Source: Arthrobacter sp. Y-9
Lineage (GTDB): Bacteria; Actinomycetota; Actinomycetes; Actinomycetales; Micrococcaceae
Direction: 5' to 3'
Length of the DNA stretch: 64,000 bases
Assembly (NCBI RefSeq): GCF_029690065.1
Contig: NZ_CP121463.1
Coordinates: forward strand, 2,356,001 to 2,420,000
The notes under the pieces: model-generated
The model's input: the letters and a program-made list of their open reading frames with translations, nothing else
Database searches by the model: none
What the model was told of the DNA's origin: nothing
Part shown: positions 1-9,227 of the stretch, piece by piece
How positions within the stretch are numbered: the first letter of the stretch is position 1
Layout: the number at the start of each line of letters is the position of its first letter
Translations under genes and position numbers: made by a program

Positions 1-215
1 GCGGGCTCGGTGGTGAGCGGGTGCTCCACCTGGCTCTGGCTGGCGACAGCAGAAACGGCACGGGTGATGGCGCGGGCGTAGGGCTGGGATGCAGCCACAC
101 GAGCACGTGCCTTACCGATGCGAGAGGTCGCGATCAGTTCCATCGCCTTGAAGATCTTGCGCATCGACGTGGTCGAGGCGATCTTCTGGCGGTAGACCCG
201 GATCTGGGCTCCCAT
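1..215 (-). CDS. atpG: ATP synthase F1 gamma subunit, N-terminal part
   Basis: This is the first 71 codons of the gamma subunit, the central rotor stalk of F1 that couples c-ring rotation to catalysis in alpha/beta. The protein begins [12 protein letters not shown] and continues through the family motif around [15 protein letters not shown], which forms the N-terminal coiled-coil helix. The ATG at 215 has a good Shine-Dalgarno (GAAAGGAC) a few bases upstream. The gene follows atpA in the usual atpBEFHAGDC order and runs off the left edge, so only the N terminus is visible. Identification is secure. Confidence 0.95.
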   Translation of the reverse strand, partial: MGAQIRVYRQKIASTTSMRKIFKAMELIATSRIGKARARVAASQPYARAITRAVSAVASQSQVEHPLTTEP

Positions 216-303
216 ACTTGTCCTTTCTTAGGATCCAGCGGATCCAAGGCTCCGGTGCGGTACCCCGGGGCCACCCGCGAAGGTGGCCCCGGGGTGACTG
301 CCT

Positions 304-1941
304 CTAGCGCTTCTGCTTGACGATCTTTTCCTGGTCCACGGAGTCGCCCGAGATGGCCTCGTGCTCTTCGTGGCCGGCGCCGACCAGCTGGCTGTGACCC
401 TCGCCGAAGAAGCCGCGCTTGAAGTCGGTGATCGCCGTCTTCAGAGCCTCGACCGTGTCGTTCTCCAGCAGGTTGGTCTGGCCGATGGTGGTCAGGATGG
501 ACGTGCTGTGCTTCAGGTGCTCGAGGAACTCGGACTCGAAGCGGGACACGTCCTCGACCGGGACATCGTCCAGGTAGCCGTTGGTGCCGGCCCAGATGGA
601 GACGACCTGGTTCTCGACCGGGTACGGCTGGTACTGGCCCTGCTTGAGCAGCTCCATGAGGCGGGCGCCACGGGTCAGCTGCTGGCGGGAAGCCGCATCC
701 AGGTCCGAGGCGAACATGGCGAAGGCCTGCATGTCGCGGTACTGAGCGAGGTCCAGCTTCAAGGTGCCGGAGACCTTCTTCATGGCCTTGACCTGAGCGG
801 AACCGCCCACGCGGGACACCGAGATGCCCACGTCGACAGCGGGACGCTGGTTGGCGTTGAAGAGGTCCGACTGCAGGAAGATCTGGCCGTCGGTGATGGA
901 GATGACGTTGGTCGGGATGTAGGCGGACACGTCGTTCGCCTTCGTCTCGATGATCGGCAGACCGGTCATCGAGCCCGCGCCCAGCTCGTCGGAGAGCTTG
1001 GCACAACGCTCGAGCAGACGGGAGTGCAGGTAGAACACGTCACCCGGGTAGGCTTCACGTCCCGGCGGGCGGCGCAGCAGCAGCGACACGGCGCGGTAGG
1101 CTTCGGCCTGCTTGGAGAGGTCATCGAAGATGATGAGGACGTGCTTGCCGCCGTACATCCAGTGCTGGCCGATGGCCGAACCGGCGTACGGAGCCAGGTA
1201 CTTGAAGCCCGCGGGGTCGGAAGCCGGGGAGGCCACGATCGTGGTGTACTCCAGGGCGCCCTTCTCTTCCAGGGTCTGGCGCACAGCGGCGATGGTGGAC
1301 GCCTTCTGGCCGATCGCGACGTAGATGCAGCGAACCTGCTTGTTGACGTCGCCGGACTCCCAGTTGGCCTTCTGGTTGATGATGGTGTCCACCGCGATGG
1401 CCGTCTTACCGGTCTGGCGGTCACCGATGATCAGCTGACGCTGGCCACGGCCGATCGGGATCATGGCGTCGATGGCCTTGAGACCCGTCTGCATCGGCTC
1501 GTGGACCGACTTACGCTGGGTCACGCCCGGGGCCTGGAGCTCCAGTGCGCGGGTGCCCTCAGCCTTGATGTCGCCCAGGTCGTCGATGGGCTGGCCCAGC
1601 GGGTCAACCACGCGGCCGAGGAACGCGTCGCCGACGGGGACAGAAAGGATCTGACCCGTGCGGTGCACTTCCTGGCCTTCTTCGATACCGGTGAAGTCAC
1701 CGAGTACGATCACGCCGATCTCACGGACGTCAAGGTTCTGGGCCAGACCCAGAGTTCCATCCTCGAAGCGAAGGAGTTCGTTGGCCATGACCGAGGGAAG
1801 ACCCTCGACACGGGCGATACCGTCGCTGGCGGTGGTCACACGGCCGACCTCGACGCGCTCGGCGTTGCCGGGCTCGTAAGACGCCGCGAACTCGTTCAAG
1901 GCATTGCGGACGTCGTCGGCATTGATGGTCAATTCGGCCAT
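304..1941 (-). CDS. atpA: ATP synthase F1 alpha subunit
   Basis: Non-catalytic nucleotide-binding subunit of the F1 head, 545 residues, normal for actinobacteria. The Walker A motif GDRQTGKT lies at about residues 173-180, followed by the conserved [11 protein letters not shown] segment and the SIITIPQ-like region. I chose the ATG at 1941 ([10 protein letters not shown]) because it matches the family N terminus and is preceded by AGGAGAG; the reading frame stays open for 14 more codons to a start at 1983, which looks like leader sequence. It lies between atpH and atpG and is surely co-transcribed with them. Confidence 0.97.
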   Translation of the reverse strand: MAELTINADDVRNALNEFAASYEPGNAERVEVGRVTTASDGIARVEGLPSVMANELLRFEDGTLGLAQNLDVREIGVIVLGDFTGIEEGQEVHRTGQILSVPVGDAFLGRVVDPLGQPIDDLGDIKAEGTRALELQAPGVTQRKSVHEPMQTGLKAIDAMIPIGRGQRQLIIGDRQTGKTAIAVDTIINQKANWESGDVNKQVRCIYVAIGQKASTIAAVRQTLEEKGALEYTTIVASPASDPAGFKYLAPYAGSAIGQHWMYGGKHVLIIFDDLSKQAEAYRAVSLLLRRPPGREAYPGDVFYLHSRLLERCAKLSDELGAGSMTGLPIIETKANDVSAYIPTNVISITDGQIFLQSDLFNANQRPAVDVGISVSRVGGSAQVKAMKKVSGTLKLDLAQYRDMQAFAMFASDLDAASRQQLTRGARLMELLKQGQYQPYPVENQVVSIWAGTNGYLDDVPVEDVSRFESEFLEHLKHSTSILTTIGQTNLLENDTVEALKTAITDFKRGFFGEGHSQLVGAGHEEHEAISGDSVDQEKIVKQKR

Positions 1942-2023
1942 CTGCAGTCCCTGCTCTCCTGTTTCGTGATCATCGCTGCTCACGATGACCTGGTGTTCTG
2001 TCGGTAAGTTGTGCTTGCCTGGC

Positions 2024-2850
2024 TCAGCCGGCCAGCTTGCGGCGCAGTTCGCCGAGTTTGGTCAGCACGGAAGCGTCAACCACTTCGTCACCGACCTTGA
2101 CGCGGATACCGCCGATGAGCTCCGGATCCACGACGGTGTTGACCTTGAGCTCCCGGCCGTAGAGCGCGTTCAGACCGGCCTGGAGGCGGGCCTGCTGCTC
2201 TTCGGTGAGGGGGCGGGTCACTTCCACCGTGGCGATCCAGCGCTCCTGGCGCTTGGCGGCCAACTCTGCAAAGCGCTCCACCAGCTTGGCCGGCTTGACG
2301 CCACGCGGGGCGACGACGGCCTGACGGATGAGGAGCTGTGCCTCTTCGCTGGCGCTCGGAACGAGCTTGCGTGCCAGTTCCGCCTTCTGCTGCGGTGCAG
2401 CAGCCGGCTCCACGAGGGCGCGCTGCAGCTCGTGGCTGGCGCCGACGACCGTGTTGAAGGCGAAGAGATCGTTCTCCAGTGCTTCCAGCCCGGAGGCGCC
2501 GTGACCTGCTGCGGCGCCCTTGGACTCAGCGACGGCGATCGCCACGGTTGCGGCGATAGTTTCGAGCGCATCGCCGATGTCACGGGAGTCAGCCCAGCGG
2601 GAGGCCGCCAGCGAACTGACGATCTGCTCTGCATCGGCCGAGACCTTGCCGGCCAGAAGTCCACGGATCAGGCCCGACTTCTCCTCCGCGGTGCGCGAAG
2701 GGTCCGTCAGAGCGCGACGCAGACCGGCCGAGCCGTCAAGCGCCTCGAGGATTCCGAAAAGCTCGTTCGCCAGGGACAGCGGAGCCGTGGAGAGCTTGGG
2801 CTCCACCTCGGCCAGAGCCGCCTTCAGCGATTCGCTCGATACACCTGCCA

Positions 2851-2851
<1 letters not shown>
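2024..2851 (-). CDS. atpH: ATP synthase F1 delta subunit
   Basis: Delta (OSCP-like) subunit of the peripheral stalk, which ties the b subunit to the F1 head. It is 275 residues, longer than the roughly 180 of proteobacterial delta but typical of Micrococcaceae. The C-terminal block with [19 protein letters not shown] is the OSCP signature. The start ATG shares one base with the atpF stop codon (TAATG), so translation is probably coupled. It lies in the atp operon between atpF and atpA. Confidence 0.95.
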
Positions 2852-3417
<566 letters not shown>

Positions 3418-3460
3418 TTATCTGCTAGTAGTTGGTTTCGCGTGTGAGGAGAAGCCTCTA

Positions 3461-3664
3461 CTAGAGAACGAAAGCGAAGACCAGGCCGAGGATGGCAAGA
3501 GCTTCAGTCAGTGCCAGGCCGAGGAACGCGATCGGCTGCAGCACGCGCTGAGCCTCCGGCTGGCGGGCAACGCCGTTGATGTAGGCGGCGAAGACGAGAC
3601 CCACGCCGATGCCACCACCGATGGCGGAGAGACCGTAACCAACAAGGTTGAGATTGCCCTGCAT
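3461..3664 (-). CDS. atpE: ATP synthase Fo c subunit (proteolipid)
   Basis: Sixty-seven-residue hairpin of two transmembrane helices that forms the rotating c-ring. The glycine-rich first helix ([15 protein letters not shown]), the polar loop ARQPE and the second helix with the proton-carrying carboxylate Glu54 ([13 protein letters not shown]) are all intact. The Glu next to ordinary hydrophobic residues points to a proton rather than sodium enzyme. It lies between atpB and atpF. Confidence 0.96.
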   Translation of the reverse strand: MQGNLNLVGYGLSAIGGGIGVGLVFAAYINGVARQPEAQRVLQPIAFLGLALTEALAILGLVFAFVL

Positions 3665-3740
3665 TGTTTTCCTTTCAGTCGCCGCTGAGCGGCTGTTTTA
3701 GGGGTTTGAGCTATCCCGTCGCCGGGAATTCTTGGATGCC

Positions 3741-4541
3741 TCAGTGGCTGTCGGCGTGGAGCGCGCCTTCGATGTAGATGGCGGTCAACAGCGTGAACAC
3801 GTACGCCTGCAGCACCATGATCAGCGCTTCGAGCATGTACATGGCCACCGCGCCGGCCAGAACCAGAATCGAGGTGCCCTTCAGGAGGACACTTTCCTGG
3901 GAGATGAGGAACTCGATGCCGGAACCGGCGATCATCACGATCAGGTGGCCTGCCAGCATGGTCGCGAACAGACGGAGGCTGTGCGTGATGGGGCGGACCA
4001 CGAAGTTCGAGATGATCTCGATCGGGATCACGAGCGGCAGGATGTAGAAGGGAACGCCCGAAGGAACGGTTGCCAGCTTGAAGTAGCGGATGCCGTTCTT
4101 CTTGACGCCGATGACGATCCAGGTCAGGTACACCAGGCCGGCCAGCACATAGGCGCCGCCCACGTGAGAGAAGGACGGCAGCTGGATCACGGGGATCGCA
4201 CCGTAGATGTTGTTGACGAGGATGAAGAAGAAGAGGCTGAACAGCAGCGGGACGTACTTGAGGAAGTCCTTGCCGCCGATGATGTCCTTGGCGATGCTGT
4301 TGCGGACGAAACCGTAGGCGGTCTCACCGGCGAACTGGAGCTTTCCGGGGACGAGCTTGCCCTTGCGGGCGGCGGCCAGGAAGAAGGCCGCGATGATGAC
4401 CACGGAGAGGATCACCAGAAGCATCTGCTTGGAGAAACCGTCCGCCGCCCCCCAAGGCAGAATCGCCGGGAGGTGCATTTCATCAATACCAGGCGGGTTG
4501 AAAGAACCCGAATCCTGAGCGGGGAGCGTAAGCGCGAACAA
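3741..4541 (-). CDS. atpB: ATP synthase Fo a subunit
   Basis: Membrane stator that provides the two proton half-channels, 266 residues with five or six hydrophobic helices. The essential arginine is in the conserved helix THSLRLFATMLAGHL. The open frame begins with TTG (MFALTLPAQD) preceded by GAGAGGAAACG, a reasonable ribosome-binding site; a later ATG at MHLPAILPWG is possible. It is the first of the classical atp genes and follows the two small membrane proteins. Confidence 0.94.
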   Translation of the reverse strand: MFALTLPAQDSGSFNPPGIDEMHLPAILPWGAADGFSKQMLLVILSVVIIAAFFLAAARKGKLVPGKLQFAGETAYGFVRNSIAKDIIGGKDFLKYVPLLFSLFFFILVNNIYGAIPVIQLPSFSHVGGAYVLAGLVYLTWIVIGVKKNGIRYFKLATVPSGVPFYILPLVIPIEIISNFVVRPITHSLRLFATMLAGHLIVMIAGSGIEFLISQESVLLKGTSILVLAGAVAMYMLEALIMVLQAYVFTLLTAIYIEGALHADSH

Positions 4542-4619
4542 CGCGTTTCCTCTCTGCAGTGTCCATCGTTGGGCATGTGGCGGGGCGTGCTCGCTCTGAG
4601 AGCGGATCCCCCTGTGAAA

Positions 4620-4907
4620 TTATTTGGAAGGCTTGTGGGGCTTCCCAGGCTCGGGCCCGGGGTTCTCGGCACGATGTTTGAAGAAGCCGTGCATCTGAAC
4701 GAGATAGAAACCTCCGGCGGCACCGAGAATGGCTCCAGCGAGCACCAACCAGCGCGTTCCCCACAGTGAATCCAGTCCCCAGCCTATCAAACTCCAGACC
4801 ACGATTCCGCCGACGATGTAGCTGAAGACTGCCATCCCGGCGTTGTATCCACCGTCGCCAGCATCGGTCGGCTCGGCAGCTTTCGTGTTCTTCGAATCTT
4901 TGACCAT
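4620..4907 (-). CDS. AtpZ/AtpI-like small membrane protein of the atp operon
   Basis: A 95-residue protein with two hydrophobic helices (MAVFSYIVGGIVVWSLIGWGL and WLVLAGAILGAAGGFYLVQ) and a Pro/Lys-rich C-terminal tail. Proteins of this type precede atpB in many operons and resemble the AtpQ/AtpZ group linked to c-ring assembly or Mg/Ca transport; that role is inferred from family and position. I use the ATG at 4907, one base after the upstream stop, because the upstream coding end supplies GAAGGCGG as ribosome-binding site. An ATG eight codons earlier overlaps the previous gene. Confidence 0.75.
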   Translation of the reverse strand: MVKDSKNTKAAEPTDAGDGGYNAGMAVFSYIVGGIVVWSLIGWGLDSLWGTRWLVLAGAILGAAGGFYLVQMHGFFKHRAENPGPEPGKPHKPSK

Positions 4908-4908
4908 G

Positions 4909-5421
4909 TCAGCGACCGCCTTCTGGTGCATCGGCGGGACCTTTGCCCTGATCAGCGGCCTGTGAACGTTCGTTGAAGATGAGGAGTCGTGCGCGCGAGA
5001 AACCGTAGAGTTCCGCGATCTGCCACAGAATGACCGTCACGACCGCCGCTGTAACAAACCACCGGCCATGCAGCCACGCCGGAGCGCGGAACACCAGGAA
5101 CACGACGCCGAACACGACGACCTTCACGAAGTACAGCGCCGCCATGAGCCCGACGGCCCCGGACGGGTTGTTTCTTCCGACGAAGTGGCCAGCGAGCAGG
5201 GAGATCCCGAAGAAGACGATCACCAGTGCGCCGCCGCAGAGCACGGACAGGGCGCCCAGTCCCCCGTTCAGCACCGCGGCGATGACCGCGGTGACGAGGA
5301 GACCAGCGGCGGCCGCTGCTGAACTGAGCGCCAGAAGGCGGAGCCAGAGCGATCCGGGGTCGCCCGCCGTCGTCGTCCGACGCCGAGAAGCCCTGGAAGG
5401 GCGGGGCGAGGATGCAGACAT
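4909..5421 (-). CDS. atpI: AtpI-family ATP synthase accessory protein
   Basis: About 170 residues with a basic Ser/Arg-rich N terminus and four hydrophobic helices (for example LRLLALSSAAAAAGLLVTAVI, the helix containing GLMAALYFVKVVVFGVVFL, and WFVTAAVVTVILWQIAELY). It sits where Rv1303-type genes sit in mycobacteria, directly ahead of atpB and after wecA. AtpI is thought to help assemble the c-ring; this is inferred here. I prefer the ATG at 5421 over one 20 codons upstream: a promoter-like TAGAAT box at 5481-5486 would put transcription start downstream of that earlier codon. Confidence 0.7.
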   Translation of the reverse strand: MSASSPRPSRASRRRTTTAGDPGSLWLRLLALSSAAAAAGLLVTAVIAAVLNGGLGALSVLCGGALVIVFFGISLLAGHFVGRNNPSGAVGLMAALYFVKVVVFGVVFLVFRAPAWLHGRWFVTAAVVTVILWQIAELYGFSRARLLIFNERSQAADQGKGPADAPEGGR

Positions 5422-5480
5422 GGCGGCCTTAGCGGTCGATAGGAATGGAACGGAATCGGCAGGGTGCCTCCGTCCTATCA

Positions 5481-5507
5481 ATTCTACACGAGATAGAAAC
5501 GAGCCAA
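5481..5507 (-). promoter_or_regulatory. possible promoter of the atp operon
   Basis: On the minus strand TTGGCT (5507-5502) and TAGAAT (5486-5481) are 15 bases apart, about 60 bases upstream of the atpI-like start. The spacing is short, so this is a weak call, but no better candidate is visible in the gap. Confidence 0.3.
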
Positions 5508-5543
5508 CGGCTGAGGGCCTCGCCCATCAGCTCGCCCCTGAAA

Positions 5544-5582
5544 GGAGAAGGGCTGAACGCCTCTGGCGCCCAGCCCTTCTCC
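5544..5582 (-). terminator. rho-independent terminator after the small secreted protein gene
   Basis: Perfect 12-bp arms GGAGAAGGGCTG and CAGCCCTTCTCC flank a 15-base loop and are followed on the minus strand by TTT. It lies 15 bases after the stop of the gene ending at 5597 and isolates that gene from the atp promoter. Confidence 0.8.
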
Positions 5583-5596
5583 CAGACATCATGTGG

Positions 5597-5902
5597 TCAG
5601 CAGCTGCCCGGTACGTAATAGACGTTGGTGATCTTGTTCCAAGCCGCTCCGTAGAACCTGTTGCCGCCCGGCCATGCCTTCTCGACCCCGGAGCCGACCC
5701 AGTAGTCGATGTGAACGCAGACCGACGCGGATCCACAATGCCGGTAGTCGGCGAAATTGCCCGCCACCACGTCATAGACGCCTTGCAGGCCGCAAGGACC
5801 GCTGTTCGGGCCGGTGGGAACCGCCTGCGCCGGCTCCGCCACCGCCACTCCTGCCAGACAGAGCATCGCTGTGGCTGCCAGTGCGGAAATCATCCGTTTC
5901 AT
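5597..5902 (-). CDS. small secreted cysteine-containing protein, unknown function
   Basis: A 101-residue protein with a clear Sec signal peptide (MKRMISALAATAMLCLAGVAVA, cleavage likely after AVA or AQA) and a mature part of about 75 residues with four cysteines (GPC, RHC, SVC, GSC), which could form two disulfides. The mature region is rich in Tyr, Trp, Gly and Val. I do not recognise the family; small secreted DUF6355-type proteins look loosely similar, but this is a guess. The ATG at 5902 follows AGAGG with proper spacing, and a GTG five codons earlier is less likely. It is a single-gene unit with its own terminator. Confidence 0.65.
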   Translation of the reverse strand: MKRMISALAATAMLCLAGVAVAEPAQAVPTGPNSGPCGLQGVYDVVAGNFADYRHCGSASVCVHIDYWVGSGVEKAWPGGNRFYGAAWNKITNVYYVPGSC

Positions 5903-6191
5903 CACATTGCCTCTCACTAAGTGTTACGCCTCACTTACGACTGACAAGGTGAGTCAATTGGATATCGAGCGTTTTGTCAAGAGACTTCCGAAAGGAGTCT
6001 TTCGCGGAGTGCCTGCAGTTACGACAGCACGATCTGACGATGGACGGAGTGCCCGGAATCCTTCTGTGGCGAACACGCACGGGTGATCTTGAGCCCATCA
6101 CTGGCCAGTTGATGCTCTGGAAAGGCGGGGCGCGAAGAGTGCTCGTCAGCCGTTCAGCGCCGAAGATAGCCGTCAGGCTATGACCGGTGCC

Positions 6192-7298
6192 TCAGGAGTC
6201 GTCGGCGGAGCGCGCGAGGCGGGGCTTGAGCGTCATCGCGGTGAGGATCGCGCACAGGATGAGCACCACGGTCACCACGGTCCCCCACGGGAAGAACGCC
6301 ATCGCGGCGCAGCCGTAGGCGAGGACGGCGGTCCACGCGTACATGAGGAGCACGGCCGAGCGGTCGGAATGCCCGAGGTCCAGGAGCTTGTGGTGCAGAT
6401 GTCCACGGTCGGCGGCCCACGGCGACCGGCCGCGTGCAGTGCGCCGCACCACCGCCGAGATGAGATCCAGCAGCGGGACGGCCATCACCATGAAGGGCAG
6501 CAGCAGCGGCAGCACGGTGGGCAGGCCGTTGACCCGCTCGTACAGCCCGGATCCCACCTGACCCGTGGCCACGATACCGGCGGAGGCCATGAGCAGTCCG
6601 ATCAGCATGGCGCCGGAATCCCCCATGAAGATCCGCGCCGGATACCAGTTGTGCGGAAGGAAGCCCAGGCAGCTCCCCACGATCACAGCCGTGAGCAGGG
6701 TGGCCAGGTCCGAGTAGTCGAGGAGCACGGCATTGCGGTGCACCCAATACGCCATGAGGAAGAAGGCCGAGCCGCCGATGATCGAGACACCCGCCGCGAG
6801 GCCGTCCAGCCCGTCGATGAAGTTCAGGGCGTTCATGGTGACGGCGATCAGGAAGGCCGTCACCGCGACGCTGAGGGGGTAGGACGTGAGATGGATCGGC
6901 TCCCCGAAAAACGGGATGACCGTCATCCGCACACCCCAGACGGCCACGACGAGCCCGGCGCCGAACTGCCCCAGCAGCTTGATCCACCACTTGAGGTCGA
7001 TGAGGTCGTCCAGAAGTCCGACCAGCACGATCACGGCGGCTCCCGCGAGCACCCCCCACGGCGAGGCGTTGCCTTTGAAGATGTCCTTGACGAAGAAGGA
7101 CTGGCTGGCCACCAGGAGCGCCACCAGGACACCGGCGAAGATCCCCAGGCCGCCGAGCCGCGGCACCGGCTTCGTGTGCTGGTCACGGAGGCGGATCGGT
7201 GTGAAGAGCTCGTACCGGTTGCCCAGCGATCTGGCCAGCCACGTGGCGAAGTAGGAGACGACCATGGCGGTGAGCGCCATGAGGGAGTACATGATCAT
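6192..7298 (-). CDS. wecA: WecA/MraY-type polyprenyl-phosphate sugar-1-phosphate transferase
   Basis: Integral membrane enzyme (about 368 residues, ten or eleven hydrophobic helices) that transfers a UDP-HexNAc sugar-1-phosphate to undecaprenyl or decaprenyl phosphate, the first step of a cell-wall glycan. Family motifs are present: LVGLLDDLIDLKW, NALNFIDGLDGLAAG, the Asp-rich FMGDSGAMLIG and the basic DRGHLHHKLLDLGHS loop. The position between sua5 and the atp genes matches Rv1302 in mycobacteria. The frame is open to a GTG at 7415, but those 39 Arg-rich codons have third-position GC of only about 60 percent, so I start at the ATG at 7298. Confidence 0.85.
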   Translation of the reverse strand: MIMYSLMALTAMVVSYFATWLARSLGNRYELFTPIRLRDQHTKPVPRLGGLGIFAGVLVALLVASQSFFVKDIFKGNASPWGVLAGAAVIVLVGLLDDLIDLKWWIKLLGQFGAGLVVAVWGVRMTVIPFFGEPIHLTSYPLSVAVTAFLIAVTMNALNFIDGLDGLAAGVSIIGGSAFFLMAYWVHRNAVLLDYSDLATLLTAVIVGSCLGFLPHNWYPARIFMGDSGAMLIGLLMASAGIVATGQVGSGLYERVNGLPTVLPLLLPFMVMAVPLLDLISAVVRRTARGRSPWAADRGHLHHKLLDLGHSDRSAVLLMYAWTAVLAYGCAAMAFFPWGTVVTVVLILCAILTAMTLKPRLARSADDS

Positions 7299-7546
7299 GC
7301 GGAACGGCCCCGCGATGCGTGAGTGGGAACGAGGTCCCCGCTTCCGCGTCGGTTGTTCTTCTGCACTGATCCTGCTCTCATGGGATCGTCGGATCCGCGG
7401 TGTCCTGCGTTGCACCGTCCCGACGGCGACCGGACCACGTAATAAGGTTGACGGTAGTCAGGATACTCAGTCCGTGACGTGGTTGCGGGTTTCACCATAC
7501 CAAGTGGTGACACGGCGACGTGGCAGAACACCCTGAGAGGAACACA

Positions 7547-8443
7547 ATGAATCCGACCGTTGCCGTGGCGGCGGTGACCTTCGACCGTCCCGACGACCTC
7601 GAGGTCCTCCTCGGTTCACTGACGGCTCAGAGCGCACCGATCACCAGCATCTGCCTGGTGGACAGCGGCACCCGGCCGGCCTCCGACATCGCCGCACGGC
7701 ATCCCCGGGTGGACTACATCCGGTCCGAGGCGAATCTCGGAGGCGGTGGCGGTTTCGCCCTGGCCGCGCTGAAGGCCGTCGCCAGCGGCGCCGAATGGGT
7801 CTGGATGATGGATGACGACGCCGTCCCGCTCGGCGAGGACTGCCTGGCCACCCTGGTGCGGGAGGCCAAAGCGCGAGGACTCGACGCCGTCGTGCCCCTG
7901 GTCGTGTCACCGCAGGACTCCAGCAGACTCTCGTTTTTCTTCCGCCTGGACGGCAAGGTCACCCATGAGCGTTCGGAGGTGGAACGACTGGGCTTCATCC
8001 CCGACGACGGGCACTTCTTCAACGGGGCGCTCATCCGCTCGGACGTGTTCTTCCGCGTAGGCTTCCCGGACATCCGGCTGTTCATCCGGGGCGACGAGGT
8101 CGACTTCACCATCCGGCTCCGCAAGGCCGGGATCCGGTTCGGCACGGTGACCACGGCCGCCATCAGCCACCCGGCGGCGGAGGACGAGACGCAGCACGTC
8201 TTCGGAGCGCGCTGGCACGTGATCGTGCCCGGGACCGCGTTCAAGCGCTTCTATTACTACCGCAACCGGGGGTACCTCATCCGCCGCTACAAGCGGGTGA
8301 AGTCATTCGTGGCCGACGTCGGCGGCTACACCGTGTATTTCCTGCGCCGCGGCGACCTCAAGGGGTATCTGGGCTGGCTGCGGGCGTTCTCGCTCGGGCT
8401 GCGGGAGAAGGGCTTCGCACCGCTGGACCAGCAGAAGTTCTGA
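7547..8443 (+). CDS. GT2-family glycosyltransferase, galactofuranosyltransferase-like
   Basis: A 298-residue GT-A fold transferase. It opens with the nucleotide-binding strand VAVAAVTFDRPDDLE, then the NLGGGGGF segment (63-70) and a DDD metal-binding triad at 89-91 in WMMDDDAVP. The later RGDEVDFTIRLRKAG and the C-terminal FYYYRNRGYLIRRY are typical of GlfT/rhamnosyl GT2 enzymes that extend lipid-linked glycans. No membrane segment is visible. The ATG at 7547 follows GAGAGG six bases upstream. It lies divergent from wecA and convergent with a WecG/TagA-type enzyme, so a shared surface polysaccharide is likely; the sugar is unknown. Confidence 0.85.
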   Translation: MNPTVAVAAVTFDRPDDLEVLLGSLTAQSAPITSICLVDSGTRPASDIAARHPRVDYIRSEANLGGGGGFALAALKAVASGAEWVWMMDDDAVPLGEDCLATLVREAKARGLDAVVPLVVSPQDSSRLSFFFRLDGKVTHERSEVERLGFIPDDGHFFNGALIRSDVFFRVGFPDIRLFIRGDEVDFTIRLRKAGIRFGTVTTAAISHPAAEDETQHVFGARWHVIVPGTAFKRFYYYRNRGYLIRRYKRVKSFVADVGGYTVYFLRRGDLKGYLGWLRAFSLGLREKGFAPLDQQKF

Positions 8444-8452
8444 TCCGGGCGC

Positions 8453-8482
8453 GATCCGTGCCGCGCCGAGAGGGCACGGATC
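8453..8482. terminator. bidirectional hairpin between convergent glycosyltransferase genes
   Basis: GATCCGTGCC and GGCACGGATC pair over 10 bp with a 10-base loop in the short gap between the convergent genes, overlapping the stop codon of the minus-strand gene. There is no T-tract. Confidence 0.5.
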
Positions 8483-9227
8483 AGCCCCGGAACTTGCGCC
8501 GGGCCAGGAGCCACGCGAGCTTCCACGGTTCGACGAACACGCGGTAGGCGACCCTGCGCGGATGGAACAGCAAGCGGTAGGCCCACTCGAATCCGAGGCG
8601 TCCGATCCACCGGGGAGCCAGGCGCTGGAGACCGGCGGTCTGTTCGATCGCGCCACCCACGGCGCAGTACACCGCGGGAAGGCCCTGAGCGGCCAGACGG
8701 CCGATGACCTGTTCCTGCAGGGGCATGCCGAGGCCGACGAGCACGAGCTGGGGGCGGAATCCCCCGAGCCACGCCGCGGCCCGGGCTTCGGCCTCCGGCC
8801 CCCAGTTCTCACCGGACATGCCCTCCACCCGGGCGTCAGGAAGCCTTCGGGCCAGTTCCTGCACGGCGGCGTCATTGGCCTCCGCACCCGCGCCCAGGAC
8901 GGCGACACGGTCCAGACCGGGCACCTCACCGATCCGGTGCAGCCAGTCGGTGGTGCCGAGACGGTACTCCCCCGCGCCTGAGGCCGGCCCATGGGCCCGT
9001 GCCCAGAGCTTCGCGACCGGCGCGCCGTCCATCAGGACCACGGAGCTCTCGTCATAGAACGCCGCGAAATCCGGATCGGACAGGCAGAGGGTGACGCTGT
9101 GCAGATTGTGCCCCGCCACGGTGTGGGTGCCGCCGTCGGACACGAGCCGTCCGAGCTCTTCCAGGAGCTCCGTGGCGGTGCAGGGGGTCACCTCCACGCC
9201 GAGCAGAGGGACCCTCTCGCGCTTCAC
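8481..9227 (-). CDS. WecG/TagA/CpsF family glycosyltransferase
   Basis: A 248-residue enzyme of GT family 26, which adds ManNAc or a uronic-acid HexNAc derivative to the lipid-linked sugar made by a WecA/TagO enzyme. Conserved segments include the early VAGHNLHSVTLCLSDPDF region, MDGAPVAKLWARAHG, the glycine-rich VAVLGAGAEAN, and GLGMPLQEQVIGRLAA followed by AVGGAIEQTAG. The GTG start abuts the TGA of the sua5 gene, so the two are translationally coupled. With wecA and the GT2 enzyme it suggests a linkage-unit or teichoic/teichuronic-type glycan; this is inference from neighbours. Confidence 0.87.
   Translation of the reverse strand: MKRERVPLLGVEVTPCTATELLEELGRLVSDGGTHTVAGHNLHSVTLCLSDPDFAAFYDESSVVLMDGAPVAKLWARAHGPASGAGEYRLGTTDWLHRIGEVPGLDRVAVLGAGAEANDAAVQELARRLPDARVEGMSGENWGPEAEARAAAWLGGFRPQLVLVGLGMPLQEQVIGRLAAQGLPAVYCAVGGAIEQTAGLQRLAPRWIGRLGFEWAYRLLFHPRRVAYRVFVEPWKLAWLLARRKFRG

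Noticed and set aside
5974-6183. 69-codon plus-strand frame in the gap before wecA
   Set aside because: It needs a TTG start, lacks a ribosome-binding site and has no recognisable product; kept as intergenic.
7299-7415. N-terminal extension of wecA
   Set aside because: Third-position GC is about 60 percent against about 90 percent in neighbours, the residues are mostly Arg/Ser, and the GTG has no good ribosome-binding site.
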